61,797 nt of DNA, taken from assembly GCA_947577025.1 (NCBI GenBank), contig CANPTO010000015.1, positions 1-61,797 on the forward strand, given 5' to 3'. Source of the DNA: an uncultured Clostridiaceae bacterium. GTDB lineage: Bacteria; Bacillota; Clostridia; TANB77; CAG-508. This document shows positions 1 through 9,347 of this stretch, piece after piece. The first letter of the stretch is position 1, and every line of letters begins with the position of its first letter. The notes under the pieces are model-generated. The model was not told the DNA's origin and searched no databases. It saw only the letters and a list, made by a program, of their open reading frames with translations. The position numbers and the translations under genes were made by a program.

Positions 1-5
1 TAAAT

Positions 6-49
6 AAAAAAGGAAAGTTTTGAACGCGTCCCAAATCTTTCCTTTTTTT
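6..49. terminator. ACGCGT-family bidirectional terminator hairpin
   Basis: GGAAAG and CTTTCC arms flank an ACGCGT centre, with an A-run before and a T-run after, so it could stop transcription on either strand. It lies just beyond the stop of the minus-strand gene that begins at 976. The arms and the following TTTACAGCCAC are almost identical to the copy at 27017-27047, so it belongs to a dispersed family. Confidence 0.7.
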
Positions 50-79
50 ACAGCCACACTTTACTATTTTTTAGAATAA

Positions 80-976
80 TTAAATGCCTCTCAAAAATTT
101 TTGAATTTCAGGTTCTGCTTTTCCCAAAACAGTTGGATGAGTTGCTTTTATCGTAATTACTTCATCTACTAAGTTTTCGCATAATTTTTGCTTTTCTAAC
201 TCAACCATTCCATCTGCCTGCTCGTCTAATCCAAGATATTTTCCATAATGTCTGAAAAATGTATCTGTTGGATTAATAAATATTCCTCCTGGGCATGTTG
301 CTGTTATAAGCATTGTTCGGTGATAACTTAAGTAAGATAAATCCAATTCTTTTAATATAAAGTCTGAATTTATTGACATGTCATAATCTATTGGTCTCCT
401 GCTTCCTATTGTACGCATTACCCATTTATATAATGCTATATCTGGTGTAAGTAGAGCTTTTTGAATTATATTTTTGCTTCGTTTATATTCATCTAATGTT
501 TTTATCATTAACTCTTCATTTCCCATTATTGTCCCAAATGTAGGAGCAATTAATAGGATATTAGTATGAATATCTAATGGCAAACCTGCGAAAATTAGTG
601 CACCTTTTGAGTGTCCTATTAATGCATGTTTTTCATAGTTATTTACTATATTTTCCTTTATAAATTGCGCTAATTCGTTTTGTAGTTCTTTTATTCCTTT
701 GCATTCTGGTTTTGCATACAGTCCATAAACATTACAATCCATTTCTTCATAAGGTTTTAATATATCACCTGTTTGGTTGGCTATAACTGGGTCTGGTAAG
801 TGTGAACGGTCCTTTTTTGGTACTGTTCTTAATTGTGTAAGTATCCAAGGTTCAGTTACAGCCTTTTCATCAATAGTATAACCTGATGACCTTATAACAC
901 AAATTGCTTTGTCACCTTTCCGTGAGGTACGTTCTTTTACTAATATGAAGTTTTCTCCACTGATGAATTTTGGCAT
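80..976 (-). CDS. alpha/beta-hydrolase-like protein
   Basis: This 298-residue protein is probably a cytoplasmic alpha/beta hydrolase. The visible support is GHSKGA near residue 122, a G-x-S-x-G nucleophile elbow after a short hydrophobic strand, and a C-terminal THPT that could carry the catalytic histidine. No signal peptide is seen. The start ATG follows AGGAGGAATAAATT. It uses CGG (in TSRKG) and other codons that the core genes here avoid, so it may be acquired. The substrate cannot be told from sequence; the hydrolase call rests mainly on the elbow motif. Confidence 0.6.
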   Translation of the reverse strand: MPKFISGENFILVKERTSRKGDKAICVIRSSGYTIDEKAVTEPWILTQLRTVPKKDRSHLPDPVIANQTGDILKPYEEMDCNVYGLYAKPECKGIKELQNELAQFIKENIVNNYEKHALIGHSKGALIFAGLPLDIHTNILLIAPTFGTIMGNEELMIKTLDEYKRSKNIIQKALLTPDIALYKWVMRTIGSRRPIDYDMSINSDFILKELDLSYLSYHRTMLITATCPGGIFINPTDTFFRHYGKYLGLDEQADGMVELEKQKLCENLVDEVITIKATHPTVLGKAEPEIQKFLRGI

Positions 977-1084
977 AATTTATTCCTCCTAATAATATTT
1001 TCTATATTATATTTCATTTTACATAATTTGTCAATGTCCTATTGCTTTTTAATTTATTCTTATACATAGCATAATTGTTTTAAA

Positions 1085-2176
1085 TTATAACTCTAACTTC
1101 ATATCTCCATCTTTTATTATTCCCTTTTTTCTCATAATGTAACTTACTAGCCATGCTATTATTCCTGGTAATATGAAGTGTAATAATGCTATTTTTATAA
1201 TTAGTGTTACTTGGCTTTCTGCTCCTGCCATTGTTTGGCATGTCATGAATTGTCCTACGAAACCTGCCGTTCCCATTCCTGCTCCTGAAGCATTGTTTGT
1301 CATGTGGAAAACCATTGTTGATATTGGCCCTAGTATGGCGCTTGCTATTATTGCTGGTAGCCATATTACTGGCTTTTTCATTATGTTTGGTACTTGTAAC
1401 ATACTTGTTCCTATTCCTTGTGATAATAATCCTCCTACTTTATTTTCTTTGTAACTTGCTACCCCAAAGCCTATCATATTTGCACAGCATCCTACTGTTG
1501 CTGCTCCTGCTGCTAATCCATTTAGGTTTAGAATTATTGATATTGCTGCTGAGCTTATTGGCAAAGTTAATATCATTCCCATGATGACCGATACTAGTAT
1601 TCCCATTATGAATGGCTGTTTTTCTACTGCCCAGTTAATCATATTTCCTAGTAGTGCCATGAAATTTGAAATTGCTGGTCCTACTAGTAAACCTATGGCT
1701 CCACCTATTAATATTGTGACTAGTGGAACTAGTATTATATCTATTTTTGTTTTTCCTGTTACTAATTTTCCTATTTCTATTCCTATGTAACTTGCTATAA
1801 ATGCTCCCATTGGCTCCCCTGGTCCTGTTAGTATTATGCTTCCATTTACATATACATTTCCTGCTAATATTTTGCTTGCAAATGCTCCTATTAAGCCTGC
1901 CATTGCTGCTGAAATTGTTACAAATGGAGAGGCTTTATATTTTACGGCGGCCCCTACTCCTATTCCTGCTCCTGTTAATGAGGCACATATTTTTCCTATT
2001 AGGATTAGCATATTTCCTATTTGGTTGTTTCCTATTAGTTTTCCTATTTGTTCTATTATTAGTCCTATTATTAGGGTTGAGAATAACCCCCATGCCATTC
2101 CTGTTAGTCCCTCTATGAAGATGTGGTTGAATAGTTCTTTTCCTTTGCTTTTTATAGTTTTTAGTTTTTCGTTCAT
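1085..2176 (-). CDS. PTS sugar transporter subunit IIC (PTS_EIIC_2 type)
   Basis: This 363-residue integral membrane protein has about ten hydrophobic segments rich in Gly, Ala and Ile. It resembles the PTS_EIIC_2 family, the membrane channel component of a phosphotransferase system, for example around LTGAGIGVGAAVKYKASP and GAFIASYIGIEIGKLVTGKT. Length fits the family. The start ATG follows AAGGAGGAAAAAAC. No IIA, IIB or sugar-metabolism genes are adjacent, so the substrate is unknown, and orphan members of this family may not be true sugar transporters. Confidence 0.8.
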   Translation of the reverse strand: MNEKLKTIKSKGKELFNHIFIEGLTGMAWGLFSTLIIGLIIEQIGKLIGNNQIGNMLILIGKICASLTGAGIGVGAAVKYKASPFVTISAAMAGLIGAFASKILAGNVYVNGSIILTGPGEPMGAFIASYIGIEIGKLVTGKTKIDIILVPLVTILIGGAIGLLVGPAISNFMALLGNMINWAVEKQPFIMGILVSVIMGMILTLPISSAAISIILNLNGLAAGAATVGCCANMIGFGVASYKENKVGGLLSQGIGTSMLQVPNIMKKPVIWLPAIIASAILGPISTMVFHMTNNASGAGMGTAGFVGQFMTCQTMAGAESQVTLIIKIALLHFILPGIIAWLVSYIMRKKGIIKDGDMKLEL

Positions 2177-2212
2177 GTTTTTTCCTCCTTTTTTATATTT
2201 GATTTTATATGT

Positions 2213-2301
2213 GGGGGCGATTTTAATCGCCCGCTCTTTGAAGGCATCTCTTAAAATATATTAAGGTATTCCTTAGGAGCCACGGAGATTAAAATCGCCC
2301 C
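2213..2301. repeat. 89-bp MITE-like element with 15-bp terminal inverted repeats
   Basis: GGGGCGATTTTAATC at 2214-2228 is repeated exactly, inverted, at 2287-2301, with a 58-base spacer containing CTTTGAAGG and CCTTAGGAG. There is no reading frame. A partial relative (AGAGCGGACGATTAAAC) lies near 3518-3534, and a similarly built element with GGGGGC and GCCCC ends lies at 55014-55120. It looks like a non-autonomous repeat or palindromic element in the leader of the PTS gene. Confidence 0.6.
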
Positions 2302-2665
2302 TGCGCCTTTTCTTATTATTATTTTAATACTATCATTTTGTATTTTTTTAAGCACATGTTATGTTTGTGCTTTTTTTATATTTCTTCGTCTTAATTATTT
2401 ATACTTTATAGTATTCTACTTCTTTCCGATTGGGGACAGTCCCTCTTGGGACATCTTCGATTACCCAAGGGGGTGCTTTTTGTTTTTTGCTTCTTAACGC
2501 TCTCTACTCTTTTAACTTTACTTCTTTATTTCCGATTGGGTACATTTGTTGATGTTTTTTTATTATTTTTGTTTTGCTTCTATTCGCATTTTTTTGTCTT
2601 GTTTTTGTTGCCCAATCTAGTCTTTCTGCACCCATTCAGGGACAGTCCCCAATCTAGTTCCCAAT
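2302..2665. repeat. Gene-free stretch with GGGGACAGTCCC repeats
   Basis: No credible gene is seen. The stretch holds several copies of a GATTGGGGACAGTCCC-like motif near 2430-2450, 2519-2535 and 2640-2665, the last with tandem CCAATCTAGT units. Related copies lie at 3633-3740 and 57172-57325. A small stem-loop (AAGCACA with TTTGTGC, then a T-run) lies near 2350-2378 on the plus strand. Confidence 0.5.
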
Positions 2666-3424
2666 CTAGTTTAGTCTTTGGTATACTGGTATTGGTTTTC
2701 TTTTGTGTTCTGTGGCTTTTTCTTTTTGTTTTATTATTTGCATTGCTTCTCTTTGCGTTTTTCCGGTTTCTATATATTCTGCTATTTGCTTGTATGTTAC
2801 TCCTAGTTTTTCTTCGTCTGTTGGCCCTCCTAGTCCGTCGTTTGGTGCTTTGTTTATGATTTTGTCTGGTACTCCTAGGTATTTTCCTATTTGTAGTACT
2901 TCTTCTACTGTGAATTCTCCTATTGGGTTAAAATCGCTTGCGTTGTCTCCCCATTTTGTTGTGTAACCAACAGTTGCTTCACATTTATTTCCTGTTCCTG
3001 CTACTAAGTAGTTCATATTTTGTGCTACATAGTATAGTGTTGTCATTCTTAGGCGTGGCTTTGTATTTATTTTTGCTTCTCTTCCTCTCCATTCTTCTTT
3101 TCCTTTGGTAACTTCACCTATTACTTTATCAATTTCAGTTTCTAGTGTTTGGTAAGTATCGGTTAAATCTATTTTTAATAATTTAACTCCAAATGCATCT
3201 GATACTAGTTTTGCATCTTCTATATCTGCTTTTATAGAATTACATGGCATTGCTATTGTTAATACATTTTCTTTACCTAATGCTTTTTGTGCCAATGCTA
3301 TTACTGTGGCACAGTCTTTGCCTCCGCTATTTCCTATAACTACACCTTCTGCTTTTGTTTCTTCAACGTAGTTTTTTATCCATTTTGTTATTTCTTCAAC
3401 TTCTTTTTGAATGTTTTTAATCAT
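2666..3424 (-). CDS. nadE: NAD(+) synthase, ammonia-type
   Basis: NadE amidates nicotinic acid adenine dinucleotide to NAD+ using ATP and ammonia. The protein is a single N-type ATP-pyrophosphatase domain with P-loop SGGKDC near residue 32 (the usual last residue is Ser), substrate-binding GTGNKCE and KWGDNASDFNPIG, and DGLGGPTDEEKLG. There is no glutaminase domain, so it should use free ammonia or a partner. I take the fourth codon (ATG at 3424) as start because AAAGGA sits about nine bases upstream, giving 252 residues. nadD is the next gene upstream, so the last two NAD-biosynthesis steps lie close together. Confidence 0.92.
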   Translation of the reverse strand: MIKNIQKEVEEITKWIKNYVEETKAEGVVIGNSGGKDCATVIALAQKALGKENVLTIAMPCNSIKADIEDAKLVSDAFGVKLLKIDLTDTYQTLETEIDKVIGEVTKGKEEWRGREAKINTKPRLRMTTLYYVAQNMNYLVAGTGNKCEATVGYTTKWGDNASDFNPIGEFTVEEVLQIGKYLGVPDKIINKAPNDGLGGPTDEEKLGVTYKQIAEYIETGKTQREAMQIIKQKEKATEHKRKPIPVYQRLN

Positions 3425-3798
3425 ATATATCATTCCTTTCTCAAAATTCTTTGAATTTTGTACTATTCACTATTCATTTTTCACTATTAACTATTCACTT
3501 GGGTCATTTCTTTGAAGAGCGGACGATTAAACTAATACATAACTTATCTGTAACTAGCTTTGCTTGAACAGCTAAGAAATAATCTCCTCATATATAAAAT
3601 TTGTTGTTTTTTTGTGCTTTTTTGCTTTTTGCTTCCGATTGGGGACAGTTCCTAATCTAGCTAGATTATTGTTGTTTTTTGGCTTGAGTTTCTTCTCTAT
3701 CTTGTTTCCGATTACGAACCGTCCCCAATCTACCCCTTCTGCTCTTCTTATTTTCTGCTATTTCTGGGGGCGCTAATGGCGGCGACACCCTGCAGCTA
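3425..3798. repeat. Intergenic repeat cluster between nadD and nadE
   Basis: No gene is seen. At 3462-3500 there is a run of degenerate units reading TATTCACT, TTTTCACTAT and TATTCAC. At 3633-3740 lies a segment containing GGGGACAGTTCC, AATCTAGCTAGATT and CCGTCCCCAATC; most of its motifs recur in the same order at 57172-57262. GGGGGCGCTAATGGCGGCGA near 3767 resembles the GGGGC-type repeats elsewhere in the window. Confidence 0.5.
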
Positions 3799-4410
3799 TT
3801 ATTCTATATATAAATTATTTGTTTTTATGTATTCATATACTTCATCTGGCATTAAATATCTTACGCTTTTTTGCTTCTTTATTTGTGTACGTATATATGT
3901 TGAGCTAAAATTGCTTCTTATTCCTTCTTCTAGCTTTCTTATGTTTTCTATATAGTATTTTAATAATTCATTTTGTTCTATTATTTCTTCTATTTTATCT
4001 TCGTTTCTTTCCATTACTAAAACTTTATATCTTGAAACTAGTTCTTCTGCTCTTTTCCATGTATGTAGTTCTTTTAGGTTGTCACTTCCTATTAAAAACC
4101 ATACATTTTTATCTTTATATTGTTTTTGTATTTCTTCTAATGTTTCTATTGTATATAATGAACGATTTCCTTCCATATCAATATTTGATAGTATAAAATT
4201 TTCGTTTTTATCTGTAACTAGCTTTAGCATATTATATCTGTGCTCATTTTCAAGTAATCCATCTTTTTCATATTTTTTATTTACAGGTATAAATATTACT
4301 TTTTCTACCTCTTCATATTGATTTAATACTTGCTGTGCAGTTGAAAAATGTGAATTATGTGGTGGATTAAATGAACCTCCAAATACTACTATACTTTTTT
4401 TATTGTTCAA
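3799..4410 (-). CDS. nadD: nicotinate-nucleotide adenylyltransferase
   Basis: NadD transfers AMP from ATP to nicotinate mononucleotide, the step before NadE. The nucleotidyltransferase signature GGSFNPPHNSH is at the N-terminus, WFLIGSDNL in the middle and the SSTYIR motif near the end, as in the family, and the length of about 203 residues is normal. A GTG at 4419 overlaps the AAGGAAGTG ribosome site, so TTG at 4410, six bases after it, is the more likely start. Confidence 0.9.
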   Translation of the reverse strand: MNNKKSIVVFGGSFNPPHNSHFSTAQQVLNQYEEVEKVIFIPVNKKYEKDGLLENEHRYNMLKLVTDKNENFILSNIDMEGNRSLYTIETLEEIQKQYKDKNVWFLIGSDNLKELHTWKRAEELVSRYKVLVMERNEDKIEEIIEQNELLKYYIENIRKLEEGIRSNFSSTYIRTQIKKQKSVRYLMPDEVYEYIKTNNLYIE

Positions 4411-4549
4411 CCTAATCACTTCCTTTATATGATATTATCATTTTATCAATAAGTATGTTATTATTATATTGATAATATCATAATTTGTCAATAGCTTTTT
4501 AAAAATTTATTAAATATATCTTTATATTCTAAATTGTAAGATTTTTGTT

Positions 4550-4589
4550 AAACAGAAAAAGAGTAGAAATTTCTACCCTTCTCCTGTTT
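4550..4589 (-). terminator. Long hairpin downstream of the radical SAM gene
   Basis: AAACAG and CTGTTT close a stem that continues through a perfect GTAGAAATTTCTAC centre with some G-T pairs, about 20 pairs in all. It lies 22 bases past the stop of the minus-strand gene at 4612. The trailing U-tract is weak. Confidence 0.5.
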
Positions 4590-4611
4590 TAAGAATTTCT
4601 TTGATTTGGAA

Positions 4612-5529
4612 TTAAAATATTTTGTCTTCTTTGTTCCAGCCGTCATACAACTTGCAGTCTGGGCGGATTACGAAGTACTTTGAGGCTTCTTTTTCTGTTT
4701 TTGCTTCATTCATACAGTCTTCGTCAATAACCACTGAAATACCCTGTACAGAATACTGATTATATCCATATGGTAATACCCCAATAAGCTTTCCATTTTC
4801 TCTCACATACGAATGCAAATAATCAAAAAATTGATCTGGCACCGCATTATTTCTTATCCAACGGCTCTGTTCATTGTCTCCATCTGTATAAAACTTTCGG
4901 AAAGTCACCTGATCTGCACCTAGCTTATTAGCTTTTTCAAATATTCTGGGTACTATTTCAGAATAATAATTGCTACTTGTTACACTTTGTATCATTTCAA
5001 GACTCATATTAAGACTAAGCCTTAGTGTAAAGTCATATGTCTTTGCTATTTCACATACTTTTTCAATATCCACAGTCATATTTTTTGGCATTCCCACAAT
5101 TTCTGAATTCTTTTTACTGTCAAAACTTGATAATGAAAAAGAAAATACTCTTACGCCTACAGTGTTTCTTAAAAACCTTGCATAACCTTCATCAAATCCA
5201 ACAGCTGAAGTCTGGATTTCAATCCAGTTAAATGGGCTACAACCTTTTTGAGGTAATATGTAATTGTTAATAAGTGACAACGTCTGTAGAAAATGACGAT
5301 TTTGTAGTGGTTCAATGTCTCCTGTAATCATCATTGTATTTGCATCATTCTCTTTTGCAAAAATCATACTTTTTACGTAATCTTCAAGGTAAAGATCATA
5401 AAAAGGTAAGTTCTCATCCATCTGGTTTTTGTAAGCATCTGCATGCATACATGACACACAAAACCTACAGTGGTTAATACATTTCTTGCCTGGCACGCAA
5501 ACGCTTAGGCTCTGTACATTCCGCTTCAT
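4612..5529 (-). CDS. radical SAM protein
   Basis: This is a 305-residue radical SAM enzyme with the cluster motif CINHCRFC (C-x3-C-x2-C) near residue 18, followed by further cysteines at CVSCMHADAY. TGDIEP fits the SAM-binding GGE-like strand, and the barrel continues to about residue 240. The start is ATG at 5529, eight bases after AAGGAGG; the longer frame to 5589 has no ribosome site. Base composition and codons (CGG, AGC, GTG) differ from its neighbours, suggesting acquisition. No partner gene or peptide substrate is adjacent, so the reaction is unknown. Confidence 0.8.
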   Translation of the reverse strand: MKRNVQSLSVCVPGKKCINHCRFCVSCMHADAYKNQMDENLPFYDLYLEDYVKSMIFAKENDANTMMITGDIEPLQNRHFLQTLSLINNYILPQKGCSPFNWIEIQTSAVGFDEGYARFLRNTVGVRVFSFSLSSFDSKKNSEIVGMPKNMTVDIEKVCEIAKTYDFTLRLSLNMSLEMIQSVTSSNYYSEIVPRIFEKANKLGADQVTFRKFYTDGDNEQSRWIRNNAVPDQFFDYLHSYVRENGKLIGVLPYGYNQYSVQGISVVIDEDCMNEAKTEKEASKYFVIRPDCKLYDGWNKEDKIF

Positions 5530-5619
5530 ACAAAATTCCTCCTTACCAAAAATGGTATAATATTGTTTATAAAGTAACGTTAATAACAATATTATACCAT
5601 ATATTTACATAATTTTCAA

Positions 5620-6714
5620 TTATTTTTCTTCATTTTCTTCTTCTTTTAATTTAAAAAATTCTTTGTACCCAATACATACTACAGCTACTACCATTAGTGC
5701 AAATGATATTGCTTTCCATATGTCGCTTTCAAATAGTATTACTGCAAACATTCCGCATGCTACGCTTATTCCGTATAGTATTAGTACTGCTTCTTTTTGT
5801 GTGAACCCTTTTGCTATTAATTTATGGTGCAGATGTCCTTTATCTGCTTGTATAACTGCTTTTAGGGATTTTCCTTTTATTAGCCTTCTTATTATTGCTG
5901 ATATTGTGTCAAATATTGGAAGACCTAATACTATTATTGGGAGTACTACTACAAATGCTGTTGCGGTTTTTGCAATTCCTAGTATTGATACTATTGATAG
6001 GGTAAAACCTATAAAGTTTGAACCTATGTCTCCTATAAAGGTTTTTGCTGGGTTAAAGTTGAATGGCAAAAAACCTGATAGTGCCCCTACTAATGCTGTT
6101 ATTATTATTATTGCTACTAATGGTGAATTATTTAGTGCAAATATTATTAATAAACATACTGATGATATTATTGCTATTCCTGTTGATAGCCCATCTAAAC
6201 CATCAATTAAGTTTATCGCATTTGTTATCCCTACTATCCATACCATTGTTAAGCCTATTGAAAATACATTACTTAGAACTATATTTCCTTCAAAAAATGG
6301 TAAGTCTAAGTTGTTTATCCTGATCCCAAAAGATACTACTATTGCTGCGGCTATAACTTGACCTGCCAATTTTACAAGTGGTTTTATGCCTTTTATATCA
6401 TCAAAAAAACATACAAAACTTATTACTAATATTCCTAGTAAAAAACCTATTAACTTTATAAAATAGCCTTCTTCACCAAATAAATTAAGGTTTCCTTCTA
6501 CTGATGATGTAATTAGCAAATATATTGTTGATAGTAAAAATCCTATTATAATTGCTGGTCCACCAAACTTTGGCATTGGCTTATTATGCATTCTTCTTTC
6601 ATCTTTTGGAACATCTACTGCTCCTATTTTCTTTGCTATCTTTATTGTATATGGTGTTAGCACAAATGTTGTTATAAATGCTAACAAAAAAGCTATTGCT
6701 ATATCTCCCCACAT
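5620..6714 (-). CDS. tagO: undecaprenyl-phosphate GlcNAc-1-phosphate transferase (TagO/WecA type)
   Basis: This polytopic membrane enzyme starts synthesis of teichoic acid or another wall polysaccharide by moving GlcNAc-1-phosphate onto undecaprenyl phosphate. Catalytic motifs seen are FFDDIKG, NAINLIDGLDGLS, FIGDIGSNFIGF and the cytosolic GHLHHKL, which separates TagO/WecA from MraY (a true mraY lies at 41789). About ten membrane spans are seen. The second ATG (6714) is seven bases after AGGAGG, while the first is only one base away, so 364 residues is likely. Confidence 0.9.
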   Translation of the reverse strand: MWGDIAIAFLLAFITTFVLTPYTIKIAKKIGAVDVPKDERRMHNKPMPKFGGPAIIIGFLLSTIYLLITSSVEGNLNLFGEEGYFIKLIGFLLGILVISFVCFFDDIKGIKPLVKLAGQVIAAAIVVSFGIRINNLDLPFFEGNIVLSNVFSIGLTMVWIVGITNAINLIDGLDGLSTGIAIISSVCLLIIFALNNSPLVAIIIITALVGALSGFLPFNFNPAKTFIGDIGSNFIGFTLSIVSILGIAKTATAFVVVLPIIVLGLPIFDTISAIIRRLIKGKSLKAVIQADKGHLHHKLIAKGFTQKEAVLILYGISVACGMFAVILFESDIWKAISFALMVVAVVCIGYKEFFKLKEEENEEK

Positions 6715-6924
6715 AGGCATACCTCCTATTAGGTTTTAATATATCACAATAGCTTGTCTTTTACAAGGTTTTAGTAATTTAATTTTCGTTTTTTGTTTAC
6801 ATGTTGGAGGTATGAAGTCAGAGGTAGGATTTTAAGTTAATTTCTTTGAAGCTTTTACCCCACCGAAGGTGGTATCATTACAATTTATTTAAGCAATTCC
6901 TCTGAAGTGCTATCAATTTTGCCT

Positions 6925-7635
6925 CTACATTTTGTATTCTTTTTCTAGTTTACTATTAGTATAAATTTTCGCGATTATTTCTAATTGTTTTTTATTTTCA
7001 TCTGATATATTAAATGAGAATAATTTTTTAGCTGGTGCAACTTCTATATATCTTAGTGCATTTTTTGTTGATTCACTAATTTCTATTGTTCCTGTATCTT
7101 GCTTACTACAGTTTATACATTTTAACCCATTATCTTTAAAGCTAAAGTGATTTACTTCTTCACTGCTGCAATTTACACACCTATCTAGCCTTGGTTTGAA
7201 ACCTAACAGACACATTAGCCTTATTTTAAATATTGAACATATAAATTTTAAATCCATTTCTATGTTTGCTATTACATATAATGTGTTTAAATATAGTTGC
7301 AGTATTTTATATGTATTTTGATTTTCATATGTTACATCTTGTATTATTTTTGTTATATGGGCTGCATATTGTAACTTGTCTAAGTCTATTCTTAAATTAT
7401 AAAATAGTTCTATTGTATTGCATGAGTTTAGTGTGTATGTATTCGACCCTTTAAATAACATATATTCTCCAAAGCATAAAAATTGTGTGCCTGCCATAAG
7501 TTGACTTTTTGGTCTTCTTGCACCTTTGGCAGAACACGATATTTTTCCGTTTGGTGTTAATATTGTTAGCATTTTATCAAAATCGCCCATATTATTTTCT
7601 GATATTATTATTCCTTTTGTTTCTATTGTGCTCAT
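6925..7635 (-). CDS. recO: DNA repair protein RecO
   Basis: RecO loads RecA with RecR and anneals strands in recombinational repair. The N-terminal OB fold (ETKGIIISENNMGDFDKMLT) and the central helical domain match the family, and a four-cysteine zinc site is seen as CVNC and CINC about residues 170-195. The length of 236 residues is normal. It starts 13 bases after the yqzL stop and is read with era and yqzL, the usual Firmicute order era-yqzL-recO. Confidence 0.9.
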   Translation of the reverse strand: MSTIETKGIIISENNMGDFDKMLTILTPNGKISCSAKGARRPKSQLMAGTQFLCFGEYMLFKGSNTYTLNSCNTIELFYNLRIDLDKLQYAAHITKIIQDVTYENQNTYKILQLYLNTLYVIANIEMDLKFICSIFKIRLMCLLGFKPRLDRCVNCSSEEVNHFSFKDNGLKCINCSKQDTGTIEISESTKNALRYIEVAPAKKLFSFNISDENKKQLEIIAKIYTNSKLEKEYKM

Positions 7636-7648
7636 TTTCTATTTCCCT

Positions 7649-7813
7649 TTAAAGCTTTATATCCTTTTTTATATCTTGTTCTATTTTATTTAGTTCTTTT
7701 GATTCTAAATTTTTGCTTATATTTTTTTCTATATTTTCTACTTTTGTAAGTTCTAAATATGAATCTATACTTCCTGTATTTTTAAAGGTATTCCATGCTA
7801 TTTGTTTTATCAT
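7649..7813 (-). CDS. yqzL: YqzL-family small protein
   Basis: This 54-residue frame starts MIKQIAWNTFKNTGSIDSYL, which fits the YqzL pattern W-x2-F-x2-T-G-x-I-x2-Y-L. It lies between era and recO exactly as yqzL does in many Firmicutes. The start ATG at 7813 follows AAGGAG. Its function is not established in the family. The lysine- and glutamate-rich C-terminal half is longer than I would expect for some homologues. Confidence 0.85.
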   Translation of the reverse strand: MIKQIAWNTFKNTGSIDSYLELTKVENIEKNISKNLESKELNKIEQDIKKDIKL

Positions 7814-7932
7814 AGAAATTCATCTCCTTGCTCTTTTGTCTGGGATTTTTATATTCTTAGCTTATATTAAAAATTTTAGTGTTCCCTTACTTATATTATT
7901 TTTTTCTTTTTTATACATTTTATTCATTTTTT

Positions 7933-8841
7933 CTAATTTAGTTTGAATTTTTTAACTATCTTGTCATTATTAAGCCAATCTTCTTTTACTTTTACCCATA
8001 TTTTTAGGTTTACTTTTTCTCCAAGCATTTCTTCTAAATCTTTTCTTGCATATGTTCCTATTTTTTTTAGCATACTTCCATTTTTTCCAATTATTATACC
8101 TTTATGAGAGTTTCTTAAGCAATATATTGTTGCTTCTATATCATATATTCCTTCTTCTTGTTTTGTTTTTCTGTATTTCATTTTTTCTGTTTCTATATAT
8201 AAACCATGTGGAACCTCATCATCTAAAAATTTTAGTGACTTTTCTCTTATTATTTCTTCTACTAATTGTCTTGAAGTTTGGTCTGTGTATTCTTCTATAT
8301 CATAATAGGCTGGGCCTTCTTTTAGGTTCTTTTCTATCTCTTCTAAAATTATTTCTATATTCTCTTTTTTTAATGCTGATACTGGTATTACTGCTGTAAA
8401 GTTATATTGTTTTTGATATAGCTCAATTAACTTTAATAGTTCTTCTTTCTGTTTCACCATATCTATTTTATTTATTATTAGTATTGTTTTCCTTTTTGCT
8501 TCTTTTATTTTTTCTAGTATTTTGGTATCTCCTCTTCCTATTTCTTTTGAGGTTCCATCTATTACAAATAGAATAACGTCTACATCATGTGTGAATGTGT
8601 AGGCTGTTTCTATCATTGTTTCACTTAATTTTGACTTTGGTTTGTGTATTCCTGGTGTGTCTATAAAAATAATTTGTGAATTTTCTCTATTTACAATTCC
8701 CTTTATTGCTGTTCTTGTTGTTTGCACTTTATTTGCTACTGCTGCTACTTTTTCTCCTATTATAGCATTTATTATTGTAGATTTTCCTACATTTGTTCTT
8801 CCTATTATTGACACAAAACCTGATTTGAATTTTTCACTCAT
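7933..8841 (-). CDS. era: GTPase Era
   Basis: Era is a GTPase that binds the 3' end of 16S rRNA during small-subunit assembly. Seen in order are G1 GRTNVGKS (about residues 14-21), the switch region with QTTRTAIKG, G3 DTPGIHKP, G4 NKID, G5 SALK and a C-terminal KH domain with IIGKNGSMLKKIG. The length of 302 residues is normal, and the ATG follows CGGAGGAAAAAA. It begins the era-yqzL-recO cluster. Confidence 0.96.
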   Translation of the reverse strand: MSEKFKSGFVSIIGRTNVGKSTIINAIIGEKVAAVANKVQTTRTAIKGIVNRENSQIIFIDTPGIHKPKSKLSETMIETAYTFTHDVDVILFVIDGTSKEIGRGDTKILEKIKEAKRKTILIINKIDMVKQKEELLKLIELYQKQYNFTAVIPVSALKKENIEIILEEIEKNLKEGPAYYDIEEYTDQTSRQLVEEIIREKSLKFLDDEVPHGLYIETEKMKYRKTKQEEGIYDIEATIYCLRNSHKGIIIGKNGSMLKKIGTYARKDLEEMLGEKVNLKIWVKVKEDWLNNDKIVKKFKLN

Positions 8842-9182
8842 TTTTTTCCTCCGTTTTTATTATACCACTACTCCATGGCTAAATTTGTAGAATTTAGTAT
8901 TTTATATAATTTTTTTTGTTTTATTCCCTTTACTTTTTTGATTATAGCATTATATATTTTATTTTTCAATTATTTTTTATAGGAAAGATTTGGAAAGATT
9001 TGGGACGCGTCCGAATCTTTCCTATTTTTTCTTGACACCAGTTGTATAATTTCATAGTGTTTCTTATTTCTTACAAAAAAAGAGCATATTAAACCACTAT
9101 ATGGTAAAATATACTCTTTTTTTGTAAATTATCGTTTTTTTAACACCCACTTAAGTTTTATTGTTTTTTAATTATTACATAC
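8842..9182. terminator. Gene-free stretch with two stacked terminators
   Basis: An ACGCGT-family hairpin occupies 8981-9023 (AGGAAAGATT and AATCTTTCCT arms, T-run after). A second hairpin at 9073-9124 has ACAAAAAAAGAG and CTCTTTTTTTGT arms. Both lie downstream of the small minus-strand gene at 9183 and upstream of era, so era probably has its own promoter in 8850-8970. Confidence 0.65.
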
Positions 9183-9347
9183 TTATATTATTACACTTAT
9201 TATTAATGCCAATGCTAACAGTATTATTGCTAAAAAGCACCATGCATATTCTGATAGCTTAGGATTTTTACCTGCCTTTTTGTGTTCATAGTACTGTGTT
9301 TCTGCTAGTACTAAAATTAAAATGATTAATTCTACTACAGCTATCAT
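9183..9347 (-). CDS. small membrane protein, 54 residues, function unknown
   Basis: The ATG at 9347 is preceded by AAAAAGGAGGACAAG, an excellent ribosome site. The product has an N-terminal hydrophobic helix (VVELIILILVLAE), a short charged loop (YYEHKKAGKNPK) and a second helix (FLAIILLALALIISVII), so it should be a two-span membrane hairpin. It is monocistronic between repeats and is followed by two terminators. I do not recognise the family. Confidence 0.65.
   Translation of the reverse strand: MIAVVELIILILVLAETQYYEHKKAGKNPKLSEYAWCFLAIILLALALIISVII

Noticed and set aside
2350..2378. Plus-strand terminator-like stem-loop
   Set aside because: No plus-strand gene lies upstream, and on the minus strand it has no U-tract; probably part of the repeat-rich spacer.
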